Shown: one piece after another, positions 1-8,176 of the stretch | Layout of the letters: each line of letters starts with the position of its first letter | Numbering within the stretch: the first letter of the stretch is position 1 | NCBI RefSeq assembly: GCF_002080045.1 | Contig: NZ_MUIN01000006.1 | Location: 145,387 to 209,386 of the forward strand | Origin: Pseudomonas sp. Bc-h | GTDB lineage: Bacteria > Pseudomonadota > Gammaproteobacteria > Pseudomonadales > Pseudomonadaceae | Length of the DNA stretch: 64,000 bases | Direction: 5' to 3' | Notes under the pieces: model-generated | What the model saw: only the letters and a program-made list of their open reading frames with translations | Database searches by the model: none | What the model was told of the DNA's origin: nothing | Position numbers and translations under genes: made by a program

Positions 1-34
1 CCGATCCAGTCGTAGAGAAACTACAAACAGAATT

Positions 35-937
35 ATGACTGACCAAATCACTCCAGAAATCCGGCTGAACAATGACTCGATTCCCCTCGTATCGATCATT
101 GCGCCCTGCTACAACGCAGAAAGGTATCTGGACGTTGCCATGGCGAGCATCTTCGCCCAGGACTATCAGAATTTCGAAGTCATCATCGTCGACGATGGCT
201 CGACCGATAACAGCGTGGCAATGCTTCAGGCGCTGCAAGGAAAGTACGACTTTCAGCTCTACGCCCAAGCCAACCAAGGCGTCAGCGCAGCACTGAATCA
301 TGGTCTGAAACATGCCCGGGGAGAGTACGTTTGCACCCCTGATCTGGATGACATCATGCTGCCGTCATCGGTGCGTCTGCGTGCCGATTACCTGAACCAA
401 CATCCTGAAGTCGGCTGTGTCGGTGCGCTGATCATCTACATGGACTCCGACGGTAACGACACCAAGACGCAAAAGCTGGCAGGTATCCAGAAACTCAGCT
501 TCGACGAAATCCTCGGCGACGCCATCGTCGTAGGGGCTCCTGTTTCGCTGTACCGGATGGACGCACTCAGGACTGTAGGGTTTTACGATCCCGAGATCAG
601 GGTTCAGGATTTTCAGATGACCCTGAAGATCGCCAATCAGGGTTACGAGGTCCACGTCCTGCCTGTCAGTGTCACGCGCTACCGCCGTCACCCCAACAAC
701 CTGTCGCGCCGCTACAAGGTTTTGCTGGATGCAGACATGCGCACCATTGCGCCTTATCGGTCGCATCCGTCCTACAACCGTGGTCTGACGGCGATCATCA
801 ACAAGGCGTTGAAGTACGCCGTGGTCAACGACAAGAAGTACGCCTGGACATTGCTGCGGTCGATTCCGCTTCGGCAGTTCAACAGAACCACCCTGCGTCG
901 CTTCAAACGCCTCCTGCTGCATCGCCAGAGCAGTTGA
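35..937 (+). CDS. Family 2 glycosyltransferase
   Basis: A 300-residue GT-A fold glycosyltransferase, which would transfer a sugar from a nucleotide-sugar donor to a growing surface glycan at the cytoplasmic face. The N-terminal strand [14 protein letters not shown] (about 19-32), the VDDGS motif (52-56) and the metal-binding DLDD (103-106) are the GT2 hallmarks. QDF at 191-193 sits where the catalytic acidic pair usually lies. There is no membrane segment, so it is a soluble or peripheral enzyme. An acyltransferase gene follows 40 bp downstream on the same strand, which suggests the tail of an O-antigen or exopolysaccharide cluster lying to the left of the window. No strong ribosome binding site is visible before the ATG. 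Donor and acceptor cannot be told from the sequence. Confidence 0.9.
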   Translation: MTDQITPEIRLNNDSIPLVSIIAPCYNAERYLDVAMASIFAQDYQNFEVIIVDDGSTDNSVAMLQALQGKYDFQLYAQANQGVSAALNHGLKHARGEYVCTPDLDDIMLPSSVRLRADYLNQHPEVGCVGALIIYMDSDGNDTKTQKLAGIQKLSFDEILGDAIVVGAPVSLYRMDALRTVGFYDPEIRVQDFQMTLKIANQGYEVHVLPVSVTRYRRHPNNLSRRYKVLLDADMRTIAPYRSHPSYNRGLTAIINKALKYAVVNDKKYAWTLLRSIPLRQFNRTTLRRFKRLLLHRQSS

Positions 938-977
938 TCAGCCTCTGTCGTGCCTGCTTCTGTTCACGGACACCCGC

Positions 978-1601
978 ATGAAATTCCTGCACCTGCTGAA
1001 AACCAGAAAAACCCGAAAGCGCCTGCGCAGCCTCGACAAACTCGAACGGGAGCCGGAAAAGATTCGTCTGCGTTACCCGCGCTATGTTGTGGGGAACGGC
1101 ACCTATGGCATACCGGAAGTATTCGAGTTCGGCGATGACACTGTCCTTCGCGTTGGCTCCTACACCTCGATCGCCGCAGGGGTGAAGGTGCTGCTGGGCG
1201 GTGAGCACCGCACCGACTGGCTGACCACCTACCCATTCCCGGCCATGATGAAAGGTCTGGAAGACATCAAGGACTACGCACCCAGCAAGGGCGACGTGGT
1301 GATCGGCAGCGACTGCTGGATCTGCGCCGATGCGACCATTCTGTCCGGCGTGACCATCGGCCATGGCGCCATCGTGGCCGCCGGGGCGGTGGTGGCCCGC
1401 GACGTGCCGCCCTTCGCGGTGGTGGGCGGGAACCCTTGCAAGTTCATTCGCTGGCGTTTTGAAGAAGCGATTCGTGACCAACTTTTGGAAGCCGCCTGGT
1501 GGGACTGGCCGATGGAAGAAGTGAAATCGGTGGCGCGGATGCTCTCCGGCTCGGACCTGGACGGCTTCCTCGTGTACATCAGGTCGAGGAAGACGGCTTA
1601 A
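978..1601 (+). CDS. CatB-like hexapeptide-repeat O-acetyltransferase
   Basis: A 207-residue left-handed beta-helix acyltransferase of the xenobiotic/CatB class. The GGEHRTDW segment places the usual catalytic histidine at H77. Hexapeptide repeats run from about residue 105 to 150 ([18 protein letters not shown], then [15 protein letters not shown]) and end in the family's [11 protein letters not shown] turn. Such enzymes transfer an acetyl group from acetyl-CoA to a sugar hydroxyl. The position 40 bp after a glycosyltransferase makes surface-polysaccharide acetylation a better guess than drug resistance. The basic N-terminal 35 residues are outside the repeat domain. The last four bases overlap the end of the convergent gene on the minus strand. 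Confidence 0.85.
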   Translation: MKFLHLLKTRKTRKRLRSLDKLEREPEKIRLRYPRYVVGNGTYGIPEVFEFGDDTVLRVGSYTSIAAGVKVLLGGEHRTDWLTTYPFPAMMKGLEDIKDYAPSKGDVVIGSDCWICADATILSGVTIGHGAIVAAGAVVARDVPPFAVVGGNPCKFIRWRFEEAIRDQLLEAAWWDWPMEEVKSVARMLSGSDLDGFLVYIRSRKTA

Positions 1602-2566
1602 TCCGCCGCCGTCTTCTTTGCCGGGCCCAGCACGATTGCCAGATGGCGCAGGTCCTCGATTTCCACGCTGAAACTCTTGCCTGAAGGGCTTTGAGCCAAT
1701 GTGCCCAAGGCAAACACGGTAAAGAAACGCACCTCGTCTGCATGGCTCAGCAACTCGCTGATGTAGCGGCTTGAGCGATAGGCCTGCATTTGCGCGGGAG
1801 AGACGTACAGCGTTACCAGCTTGCCCTGCAGGCGATCGAAGAACTTGAACTTGAACCCCGTGCCGTAGCGTTCCACCAGGCCGCCACCGTAGAGCACGCG
1901 TCGATCGTCGCTCACTTGCGCGAACTTGATGTGGCGAAAGTAGGAGCGCAGCGACACTTCGCCTTGGCCCGGGATCCGCAGCGTCAGCAAAGCGAACTCT
2001 TCCTTGCTGAGATTCGCCTGGGCCTGACGAAAGCTGTCCACCAGGCGCTCCAGGTTGTTGGTGCGAGTCTCGGTCGGCTGTTTGCTCTTTGGTGCGTCGG
2101 ACGGTGCCTTTGGCGTCGCAGGACTATCCTCGACTGGCTTGTCAGCCGTGACTGAAGAAGGCTCGGGCTTCCCCCGTTCCTTGAGTGACGGGTCAAACAC
2201 GTCGATGTAATCGTCCAGCTTGCGCTTGGCCTTGCGCAGCGCCGTTTCCTCTTCGGTTTCCTTGACCTTGGGCTCGTCCTCGACGCCATCCGCTTCATCC
2301 ACCCATTCGCAATCGGCGTGGTGCTGGTAATTGGGATTTGCCCGGAAATGGGCCGCCACAAAAGTCGGGTGCTCCTGCGGTTTCACGTCGTAGCGCACAC
2401 CCGTGATCTTCACTCCCCGGGCGCGACACGCTTCGGTCGAGCACAGAAAACTGAATCGCGTCCGCGGTGGCTCTTGAGAAAAATACTCACGTCGTGCCGC
2501 CACAATCGACAGCTCCTGCTGTAGCTCGACACAGAAGGCACGGGTGATGCTCTTGCTGGTTTTCAT
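1598..2566 (-). CDS. Hypothetical protein with CoiA-like zinc-binding N-terminus
   Basis: A 322-residue protein of no named function that I recognise. Residues about 20-90 look like a treble-clef-type metal site: C42-x4-C47 in [12 protein letters not shown], an AHF at 71-74, then HH-x2-C at 82-86. This order resembles the N-terminus of CoiA and related nuclease-associated zinc domains (inference). Residues about 90-180 are highly charged and low in complexity, likely a disordered linker. The C-terminal half (about 180-322) is folded in appearance and of unknown family. Its end overlaps the convergent acetyltransferase gene by four bases. Nothing in the neighbourhood fixes a role. Confidence 0.65.
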   Translation of the reverse strand: MKTSKSITRAFCVELQQELSIVAARREYFSQEPPRTRFSFLCSTEACRARGVKITGVRYDVKPQEHPTFVAAHFRANPNYQHHADCEWVDEADGVEDEPKVKETEEETALRKAKRKLDDYIDVFDPSLKERGKPEPSSVTADKPVEDSPATPKAPSDAPKSKQPTETRTNNLERLVDSFRQAQANLSKEEFALLTLRIPGQGEVSLRSYFRHIKFAQVSDDRRVLYGGGLVERYGTGFKFKFFDRLQGKLVTLYVSPAQMQAYRSSRYISELLSHADEVRFFTVFALGTLAQSPSGKSFSVEIEDLRHLAIVLGPAKKTAAD

Positions 2567-2654
2567 GAAGGCGGCGAGGTCCTTTGCCGAGGGTCATGTC
2601 GAGCATGATGCTGAATAGCCAGATGCTTGCACAACCCTCACTTGCGCCAGAAGC

Positions 2655-3440
2655 CTACTGGGCAGGCATCGCCAGCCATTCGCCCACCACTTTCTGATAC
2701 ACCCCGGTGGCCTTGCTCAGGTGGAGCCATTGATCGACGTAGCTTTTCCACGCCATGTCATCGCGAGGCAGCAGGTAGGCCTTCTCGCCGTATTGCATGT
2801 AACGCGACGGGTTGACCGTGCACAGCCCCGGCATGCGCTTCTGCTGATACAGCGCCTCCGAGGCGTCGGTGATCATCACGTCGGCTTTGTTGTCCAGCAA
2901 CTGCTGGAAAATGGTCTTGTTGTCATGGAACTCGAGGCTGGCCCTGGGCAGAAACGCATGTGCGAACGCCTCGTTGGTACCGCCCTGAGGCTCGATCAGG
3001 CGCACCCCGGCCTGGTTGATCTGCTCGACAGTCTGGTATTTCGACACGTCGGCGCAACGCACCAATGGCACCTTGCCGTCGATGTCCAGTGTGTCGCTGA
3101 AAAACGCTTTCTTCTGACGCTCCAGCGTCACCGAAATACCGCCCACCGCGATGTCACATTTGCCCGCGGTGAAATCGGTCATCAAGGTTTTCCACGTGGT
3201 TGGCACCCACTGGATCTTCGCGTTCAGGCTCTGGGCAAGTGACTGCGCCAACTCGATGTCGATGCCCTCGTACTGCCCATCCGGCTTGAGAAAGGTATAT
3301 GGCTTGTAATCGCCCGTGGTGCAGACGGCCAGCTCGCCCCTCTGCAGCACTGCATCCAGGTGCGAAGTCGGCTCGGCGGCCTGTGCGTGAGCCCAGCCGG
3401 TGAGCCCGAGCAAGAGGCTTGCGGTGATGCGTTTGTTCAT
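2655..3440 (-). CDS. Periplasmic PheC-like cyclohexadienyl dehydratase or solute-binding protein
   Basis: A 261-residue secreted protein of the SBP_bac_3 family. The start at 3440 (MNKRITASLLLGLTGWAHA) gives a clean signal peptide; the longer upstream reading frame does not. From memory the body follows Pseudomonas PheC closely: TTGDYKP near the mature N-terminus, PTTWKTLMTDF, DIAVGGISVTLERQ, GGTNEAFA, and near the C-terminus EKAYLLPRDD and VDQWLHL. PheC converts prephenate or arogenate to phenylpyruvate or phenylalanine in the periplasm, yet shares its fold with amino-acid binding proteins. No permease or ATPase gene lies nearby, which favours an enzyme over a transporter subunit. A shared 114-bp region separates it from the divergent toxin-antitoxin pair. 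Confidence 0.75.
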   Translation of the reverse strand: MNKRITASLLLGLTGWAHAQAAEPTSHLDAVLQRGELAVCTTGDYKPYTFLKPDGQYEGIDIELAQSLAQSLNAKIQWVPTTWKTLMTDFTAGKCDIAVGGISVTLERQKKAFFSDTLDIDGKVPLVRCADVSKYQTVEQINQAGVRLIEPQGGTNEAFAHAFLPRASLEFHDNKTIFQQLLDNKADVMITDASEALYQQKRMPGLCTVNPSRYMQYGEKAYLLPRDDMAWKSYVDQWLHLSKATGVYQKVVGEWLAMPAQ

Positions 3441-3554
3441 CGCGTCGATTCCATGTGGGAAGAAGTCCAGGTTGAGGGTGGTAACTATGTAACGTTCGAT
3501 CCGTATCCGCCATCTGTAACATTGCGCTTTGTCTTCGTTCGGATACACTCGCTT

Positions 3555-3851
3555 ATGTACACCGTGTTGCAAACCGAGGAGTTTGCGAATTGGCATTCCG
3601 GGTTACGCAATCTGCAGGCGAAGCTTGCGATTGTTCGTCGTATTGACCGTGCTGCCGCAGGTAATCTTGGGGATTTCAAGTCGATAGGCGGCGGTATTCC
3701 GGAAATGCGTCTGGACATAGGCGGCTATCGAATTTATTTCACTTTCCGTGACGAAGCACTGATCGTTTTGCTCGCTGGCGGGGATAAGTCGAGCCAGTCC
3801 GCAGATATTCGCCGAGCTCAAAAACTGGGAAAGAGGCTAGAGCATGAGTAA
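3555..3851 (+). CDS. RelE/HigB-type toxin of a type II toxin-antitoxin pair
   Basis: A 98-residue protein of the RelE/ParE superfamily, in the subgroup usually annotated as addiction-module killer proteins. The family pattern is visible: an N-terminal helix pair with the FANW and RRIDRAAAGNLGDFKSIGGGIPEMRLDIG run, then YRIYFTFRDEALIVLLAGGDKSSQSADI. Members are ribosome-dependent mRNA interferases or gyrase poisons; which one cannot be read here. I chose the ATG at 3555 because it gives the standard family length; upstream codons in this frame would add a meaningless extension. It overlaps the antitoxin gene by eight bases, which implies translational coupling. Toxin-first order is that of higBA. 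Confidence 0.88.
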   Translation: MYTVLQTEEFANWHSGLRNLQAKLAIVRRIDRAAAGNLGDFKSIGGGIPEMRLDIGGYRIYFTFRDEALIVLLAGGDKSSQSADIRRAQKLGKRLEHE

Positions 3852-4140
3852 GAAACTTATACCTTTCGATGTGGCTTCGTTTCTGGACACCGATGAGGCC
3901 GTTGGTGAGTACCTCACCCAGGTACTGGCTGACGGCGATAGCGACGAATTTGTCAGGGCAATAGGTTACGTTGCCAAAGCGCGTGGTATGTCGGCTATCG
4001 CGCAAGCCTCGGGACTTGGAAGAGCAAGTCTGTACAAAGCGCTGTCTCCAGGCGCCAAACCACGCTTCGACACTGTGGTGAAGGTTATGCATGCGCTCGG
4101 TATGGAGCTTCGTGCGACATCGGTCGGGGGAGGGGCGTAG
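3844..4140 (+). CDS. HigA-type antitoxin with helix-turn-helix
   Basis: A 98-residue addiction-module antidote protein. Residues about 45-90 form an XRE-like helix-turn-helix (ARGMSAIAQASGLGRASLYKAL, then PRFDTVVKVMHALGMEL) that should bind the operon promoter and neutralise the upstream RelE-type toxin. The start lies inside the toxin's last codons (eight-base overlap). The pair would autorepress from the 114-bp region shared with the divergent PheC-like gene. The gene ends one base before the convergent DedA gene. Confidence 0.88.
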   Translation: MSKKLIPFDVASFLDTDEAVGEYLTQVLADGDSDEFVRAIGYVAKARGMSAIAQASGLGRASLYKALSPGAKPRFDTVVKVMHALGMELRATSVGGGA

Positions 4141-4141
4141 C

Positions 4142-4753
4142 TTAATGTCGAGTTGCTTTACTTTCATTTTGTGAGGACTGCGCGGCACGAGTCTTCGCCC
4201 GATAATGCCGAAACGACGCCACCCCCGCAGCAACCACCACAACCCCAATGAAAATCGGCAGTCGATAAGGTTTCAGGTTACCCAGCAGGTTCTCCAATGC
4301 CTCGCCGGCCCAGTAACCGGCCATGACAAACAGCGTGGCCCATACCGCCGCGCCCAACAGGTTGATCAGGGAAAAACGAATCGGTGACAGTCGACTCGCA
4401 CCGATCACCAATGGGCCAATCAGACGCATGCCGTAGAGAAATCTCACAGAGAAAATCGACGCTGTCGGGTAGCGCTCGATCAGCCCGGAAACCCGGTCGA
4501 TGGTTGCCTGTTGTCGATGCAGGCGCGGCAGCAGGCGCGGGCCGTAGTAGCGTCCAGTCCAGAACAGGATCTGGTCGCCCAGCATCCCGCCCATAGTGGC
4601 GATGACGATCACATGCACCAGCCGCAACGAGCTCTGATGCGCGGCCAGGCCACCCAGGATCAGGATGGTTTCGCCTTCGAGAAGGCAGCCGATGAACACC
4701 GCCCAGTAGCCGTAATTCACAAGTAGAGAGTTGACGTCGAGGTGTTCGAACAT
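4142..4753 (-). CDS. DedA family inner-membrane protein
   Basis: A 203-residue polytopic membrane protein. DedA proteins support polyprenyl-phosphate or lipid recycling and envelope proton homeostasis. Visible family features are the acidic re-entrant segment FIGCLLEGETILILGG near residues 19-34, the GGMLGDQILFWTGRYYG block, and the arginine-containing SVRFLYGMRLIGPLVIGASR. About four to five hydrophobic segments are present, and the C-terminus is basic and cytosolic. It stands alone, convergent with the antitoxin gene. The exact paralogue (YqjA, YohD or DedA type) is not decidable by eye. Confidence 0.88.
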   Translation of the reverse strand: MFEHLDVNSLLVNYGYWAVFIGCLLEGETILILGGLAAHQSSLRLVHVIVIATMGGMLGDQILFWTGRYYGPRLLPRLHRQQATIDRVSGLIERYPTASIFSVRFLYGMRLIGPLVIGASRLSPIRFSLINLLGAAVWATLFVMAGYWAGEALENLLGNLKPYRLPIFIGVVVVAAGVASFRHYRAKTRAAQSSQNESKATRH

Positions 4754-4868
4754 GAGAGCCAGCGGCCTCGATAAGGGTTAGCCGCAGGAACATCCGGCGG
4801 AAGGCATGCCGTTCGACCCGGCCCTCAACCGAACAGTTCTATCAATGTTGCCGCACCGCCTGTGCCAC

Positions 4869-5591
4869 CTATTCGCTGTACTCGGCTTCCAGTGCGGCGA
4901 GATCTTTCTCAATCACTTTCATCAGCATTTCCCACTCGCCCTGAGTGCGTTTCAGCGCCTCGCCTTCGCGAGAGTAGAGAAAGTCGATGATGTTGGCGGT
5001 TTCCTTGGCCTTGGTGGTCGGGCGAAAGGCGTCCATGCTCAACACGCGCGCCAGCATGTCCAGCTCGGTGGCGTGGTTCACCCATTGCCAGTTGTCCTTG
5101 ATCACCACCTTGTCGATGAGAATGCACTGCTTCTTGAAACTGCGCAGGCTTGCGCCGAAGGGGCTCGCAGCCAGTTGCGAGGTGATCCGCGTGCCATCGC
5201 TGTTGGCCTTGTCCACAGCATTGGGGCCGAAAAACCACTCGTTGAAGCTCAGCTCGATCTCGCGAAACGCCACATTGGCATCCCATATGATGCCCAGCGC
5301 CTTGTTGTGAATGATCTCGTTCTTCCATGCCCGGTACGCCTTGAACGCCAGCCCTACCAGGCCTATCGCCGCCAGGGCCTGAACCAGCGCAGAACAGGAG
5401 TTGATGACGTCATACGCCCGTGCCGACCCCGAAATGCCCGCACCCGTGTAGGACTCGTAGAACACCGCGCCGGTCATCGCTGCTAGGGCGAACATGGCGC
5501 AGTAAAAACCGAACGCATAGGGATCTTTCATTGTTGTTTTTATCCGATCAGCGAGGTTAAACGTTTGGTCCATTCGCTCTGGATCAGTCAA
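4869..5591 (-). CDS. Hypothetical two-TM membrane protein
   Basis: A 240-residue protein I do not recognise. Two hydrophobic helices lie near residues 26-48 and 62-88 (FGFYCAMFALAAMTGAVFY, then SALVQALAAIGLVGLAFKAY). They are followed by a ~150-residue soluble domain rich in Trp, Phe and acidic residues, ending in a predicted helix (EWEMLMKVIEKDLAALEAEY). The arrangement (short N-tail, TM hairpin, soluble C-terminus with a conserved-looking AFREIELSFNEWFFG) recalls small anchored proteins of unknown role in pseudomonads. It is a single gene with no obvious partner: DedA lies downstream and a LysR regulator upstream, both on the same strand but spaced by about 100 bp. Confidence 0.65.
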   Translation of the reverse strand: MTDPERMDQTFNLADRIKTTMKDPYAFGFYCAMFALAAMTGAVFYESYTGAGISGSARAYDVINSCSALVQALAAIGLVGLAFKAYRAWKNEIIHNKALGIIWDANVAFREIELSFNEWFFGPNAVDKANSDGTRITSQLAASPFGASLRSFKKQCILIDKVVIKDNWQWVNHATELDMLARVLSMDAFRPTTKAKETANIIDFLYSREGEALKRTQGEWEMLMKVIEKDLAALEAEYSE

Positions 5592-5690
5592 TTTTCAGGC
5601 TAGTTGAGAACTGGGGTTTTGCAGGGGCGAGGGCACGAAAAAGGGCAGGTGGTCGAATCCGGGCTCAGAGCAAAACCGAACACGCCAACC

Positions 5691-6617
5691 CTATCCGTTA
5701 TCCCTCGAGGGCTTGGGAAACATCGCATCGTCCGAAAGACAGGCGATCAGATGGTCATACACCAATCGGATTCTGGGCGGCACCGGCCCCGACTGTGTGC
5801 GGTACACAATCAAGTCCACCGTCGGCGGCGCGCAGTTGGCGAGCACCTCGACCAGCAAGCCATCACTCAGATGAGGCTCCGCCAGATAGTGCGGCATCTG
5901 CCCGAACGCCAGACCGGCCAGGACAAACTCCAGCTCCGTTTCCGGGTCATCGCAGCTGAACGCAGGGGAGGGCGGCAAGTAACTCTCACCGTCCGAAAAA
6001 AACCACGGCCACGGCCTGCCGTTGTTCCGGTCGATCAGCACCGACAGCGGCAACGGCTTGAGCGCCTCCATGCTCGACGGTGCGCCCACCGCTGCAATCA
6101 GCGCGGGGGCCGCCACGATCTTCAGCGGCACCTGAGCCACTGCCCGCGCGATGAATCGCCGATCACGCACCGCCCCGATACGGATCCCGATGTCGATCCG
6201 CGACAGCACCGCATCCGTCAGTTGGTCATCCAGATTCAACTCGATTCGCAGCCCCGGATGTTGTTGCATCAGCGGCTTTAAAAACTCCGCCATGTACAGC
6301 TTGCCGATGGCATGGGGTGCGGTGATCCCGACACGGCCAGCGATATCGGCGCTCTGCGGTTTTGAGTGCGACACGAATAGCCGGTCAAACTGATTCAGCG
6401 TCTCCCGCGCCTGCTGCGCGATCTCTGCCCCGAACGCCGTGAGCGTCGCCTGTCGTGTGCTGCGATGAAAGAGCGGCTCGGCAAAGGTGCGCTCCAACTC
6501 CTTGACCGCCCGCGTCACCTTCTGCGGCGATGTCCCCAGCCGATGCGCAGCCTCGCGAAAGCTCGGCGCTTCCACCGCGACCAGAAAGACACGGAGCATT
6601 TCCATGCGATTGAGCAT
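5691..6617 (-). CDS. LysR family transcriptional regulator
   Basis: A 308-residue LysR regulator. The N-terminal winged helix-turn-helix is clear (MLNRMEMLRVFLVAVEAPSF, then REAAHRLGTSPQKVTRAVKELE, about 1-60), followed by a periplasmic-binding-protein-like effector domain (about 90-295). It belongs to the group with ADIAGRVGITAPHAIGK at the domain junction. An AAGGA-type ribosome binding site precedes the ATG. It is transcribed divergently from an SDR oxidoreductase, the usual LysR arrangement, and the 145-bp spacer holds an operator-like TTCCA/TGGAA array. The SDR gene is therefore its most likely target. Confidence 0.92.
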   Translation of the reverse strand: MLNRMEMLRVFLVAVEAPSFREAAHRLGTSPQKVTRAVKELERTFAEPLFHRSTRQATLTAFGAEIAQQARETLNQFDRLFVSHSKPQSADIAGRVGITAPHAIGKLYMAEFLKPLMQQHPGLRIELNLDDQLTDAVLSRIDIGIRIGAVRDRRFIARAVAQVPLKIVAAPALIAAVGAPSSMEALKPLPLSVLIDRNNGRPWPWFFSDGESYLPPSPAFSCDDPETELEFVLAGLAFGQMPHYLAEPHLSDGLLVEVLANCAPPTVDLIVYRTQSGPVPPRIRLVYDHLIACLSDDAMFPKPSRDNG

Positions 6618-6657
6618 TGATCGGGATCCTTGTCGCGCCGATGAGATGAACAGCGTG

Positions 6658-6700
6658 TTCCAGAAAGTGGAATTCTAAAAGCCAAACTCTTCCATTTTCT
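6658..6700. promoter_or_regulatory. Candidate LysR operator between LysR and SDR genes
   Basis: Three half-sites lie in the divergent spacer: TTCCA at 6658-6662, TGGAA at 6668-6672, and TTCCA at 6690-6694. The first two form a TTCCA-N5-TGGAA palindrome. The longer arms AGAAAGTGGAA (6662-6672) and TTCCATTTTCT (6690-6700) form a 10-of-11 inverted repeat with a 17-bp gap. A recognition palindrome plus a second activation site is the standard LysR operator plan. Function is inferred from position and symmetry only. Confidence 0.5.
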
Positions 6701-6762
6701 GAGCAGAAGATCCACTGCAAACTCCTGCTCAACCACTTCCCACCCTCTGCAGGAGATTCACC

Positions 6763-7506
6763 ATGAGCAACGGCATCCAAGGCAAAGTCGTCGTCATCAC
6801 CGGCGCGAGCAGCGGTCTGGGCGAAGCTACCGCCCGCCACTTGGCAAAACTCGGCGCCAAAGTCGTCCTCGGCGCTCGTCGCCAGGAGCGCATGGACGTC
6901 ATCGTCAAGGAAATCAAAGCCACTGGCGGCGAAGCATCCGCCTACACCGTCGACGTCACCCGCAGAGAAGACCTGACCGCCCTGATCGAAAACGCCGTCA
7001 ACGACTTCGGAAAAGTCGACGTCATGATCAACAACGCCGGCTTCATGGCAATCTCGCCCATCGCCGAACTGCGCGTCGACGAGTGGGACCGCATGATCGA
7101 CATCAACGTCAAAGGCGTGCTGTACGGCATCGCCGCCGCACTGCCAAAATTCGAAGCCCAAGGCTTCGGCCACTTCATCAACATCTCGTCCGTGGCCGGC
7201 ATCAAGGTCTTCAGCCCGGGCGGCTCCGTCTACAGCGGCACCAAATACGCCGTCCGCGCCATCTCCGACGGCCTGCGCCACGAAGTCGGCGGAAAAATCC
7301 GCACCACCACCATCGAACCGGGTGCAGTGGACTCCGAACTGAAATTCGGCAGTGGCCACCAGCCAAGTGCCGATGTCGTGAATGAGTTCTACAAACAGGC
7401 CATCCCGGCTGAGTCGGTTGCTCGTGCGATTGCCTACGCGATCGAGCAACCAGGCGATGTGGATATCAACGAGATCGTACTGCGGCCTACTTCGCAGGAT
7501 TTCTAA
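6763..7506 (+). CDS. SDR family NAD(P)-dependent oxidoreductase
   Basis: A 247-residue classical short-chain dehydrogenase/reductase. It shows the nucleotide-binding TGASSGLG at about 12-19, an R-rich GARRQERM after beta-2 that points to NADP(H), the NNAG motif (INNAGFM), the catalytic serine in NISSVAG and YSGTKYA with the Y-x3-K pair. The substrate is unknown. An AGGAG ribosome binding site sits seven bases before the ATG. The gene is divergent from a LysR regulator that probably controls it. A ten-base-pair perfect hairpin lies shortly after the stop codon. Confidence 0.92.
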   Translation: MSNGIQGKVVVITGASSGLGEATARHLAKLGAKVVLGARRQERMDVIVKEIKATGGEASAYTVDVTRREDLTALIENAVNDFGKVDVMINNAGFMAISPIAELRVDEWDRMIDINVKGVLYGIAAALPKFEAQGFGHFINISSVAGIKVFSPGGSVYSGTKYAVRAISDGLRHEVGGKIRTTTIEPGAVDSELKFGSGHQPSADVVNEFYKQAIPAESVARAIAYAIEQPGDVDINEIVLRPTSQDF

Positions 7507-7527
7507 ATGTAGTGAGCGATGAGAGAT

Positions 7528-7555
7528 GCTGCGGCAGGATGACTTCTGCCGCAGC
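7528..7555 (+). terminator. Perfect hairpin after the SDR gene
   Basis: GCTGCGGCAG (7528-7537) pairs perfectly with CTGCCGCAGC (7546-7555) around an eight-base loop. There is no T-run after it, so it may terminate poorly or protect the mRNA 3' end. It also marks the left edge of the AT-richer island. Confidence 0.45.
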
Positions 7556-7668
7556 CAACCCAATGCTTGCGATACCTATGACAGAAGCTTTTGCGTCGCC
7601 CCGCCGTAGAAGCGAGTTCATTCGCCAGAGGCAAATACACCCCACCTATCCCGCCTTCGTACCCAAAC

Positions 7669-7758
7669 CTGTAGCCCAATTGCGCCTCTACCTGTAGGGC
7701 ATTTCTGAATTTCCATTCCCGCCTTGTTCATCAAAAAAGCCCGCGCTAGTTTCCGTCC
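7669..7758 (+). repeat. Island intergenic repeat, copy A
   Basis: This copy shares with 9143-9233 a near-identical block: CTGTAGGGCATTTCTGA, then a variable stretch, CGCCTTGTT, and finally TCAAAAAAGCCCGCGCTAGT. A degenerate third copy is at 8583-8650. TTGTTC and TAGTTT in the block are separated by 17 bp and could act as a weak promoter. It ends 12 bp before the start of the first immunity gene. Confidence 0.75.
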
Positions 7759-7770
7759 TTTGAGGTGGTC

Positions 7771-8157
7771 ATGCGTAGCTATATGGAACTGATCTATTTT
7801 ATGCGGGAATTAGGTGATGGTATCCAAGATCATTTGCCGGAGGAACAGCGGACAGCACCACTTTCTTTAGATCAGATAGTCGCTCAGTGGGTTGATAACA
7901 AATCCTGCTTAGCCATCCGTTCGCTTGAGAAGGATATCTCGTCGTACATAAAAAAATCCAGCGTGGGGGACCTTTCGGTTGACCAGATCTTTTTTGATTT
8001 TGATCTGTTATTCATACCTGAAAGATTCGGCTGTGAGGAACCCGAATTGCTTGGCGAGGTATTGCTGATACTCAAGGCCAGGGCTGTAAATACAAATAGA
8101 TCCGTGCTCAAAGACTTCAGTGCGTGGCTCAGATCAGAGATTGGTTATCACAATTGA
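7771..8157 (+). CDS. Orphan CdiI-type immunity protein, copy 1
   Basis: A 128-residue acidic helical protein of the family annotated as contact-dependent growth inhibition immunity proteins (CdiI_2-like, from memory). It shares MRSY-x2-L-x2-FM-x2-LGDGIQDHLPEE with the next gene. Its layout matches the two immunity genes at 10250 and 11030: an N-terminal FM motif, a central W/YV...L...I..Y helix, then an F-x-E-x-F/Y block. I chose the ATG at 7771, with GAGG five bases upstream, over a GTG two codons earlier. No toxin gene lies upstream, where the neighbour is a core SDR gene, so it is an orphan. It would confer resistance to toxins of sister strains (inference). Confidence 0.7.
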   Translation: MRSYMELIYFMRELGDGIQDHLPEEQRTAPLSLDQIVAQWVDNKSCLAIRSLEKDISSYIKKSSVGDLSVDQIFFDFDLLFIPERFGCEEPELLGEVLLILKARAVNTNRSVLKDFSAWLRSEIGYHN

Positions 8158-8176
8158 CACAGTTATAGGGGCAGTA

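Noticed and set aside
1..34. Tail of an upstream gene at the window edge (frame 1 stops at 13-15)
   Set aside because: Only four codons precede the stop, too few to support any call.
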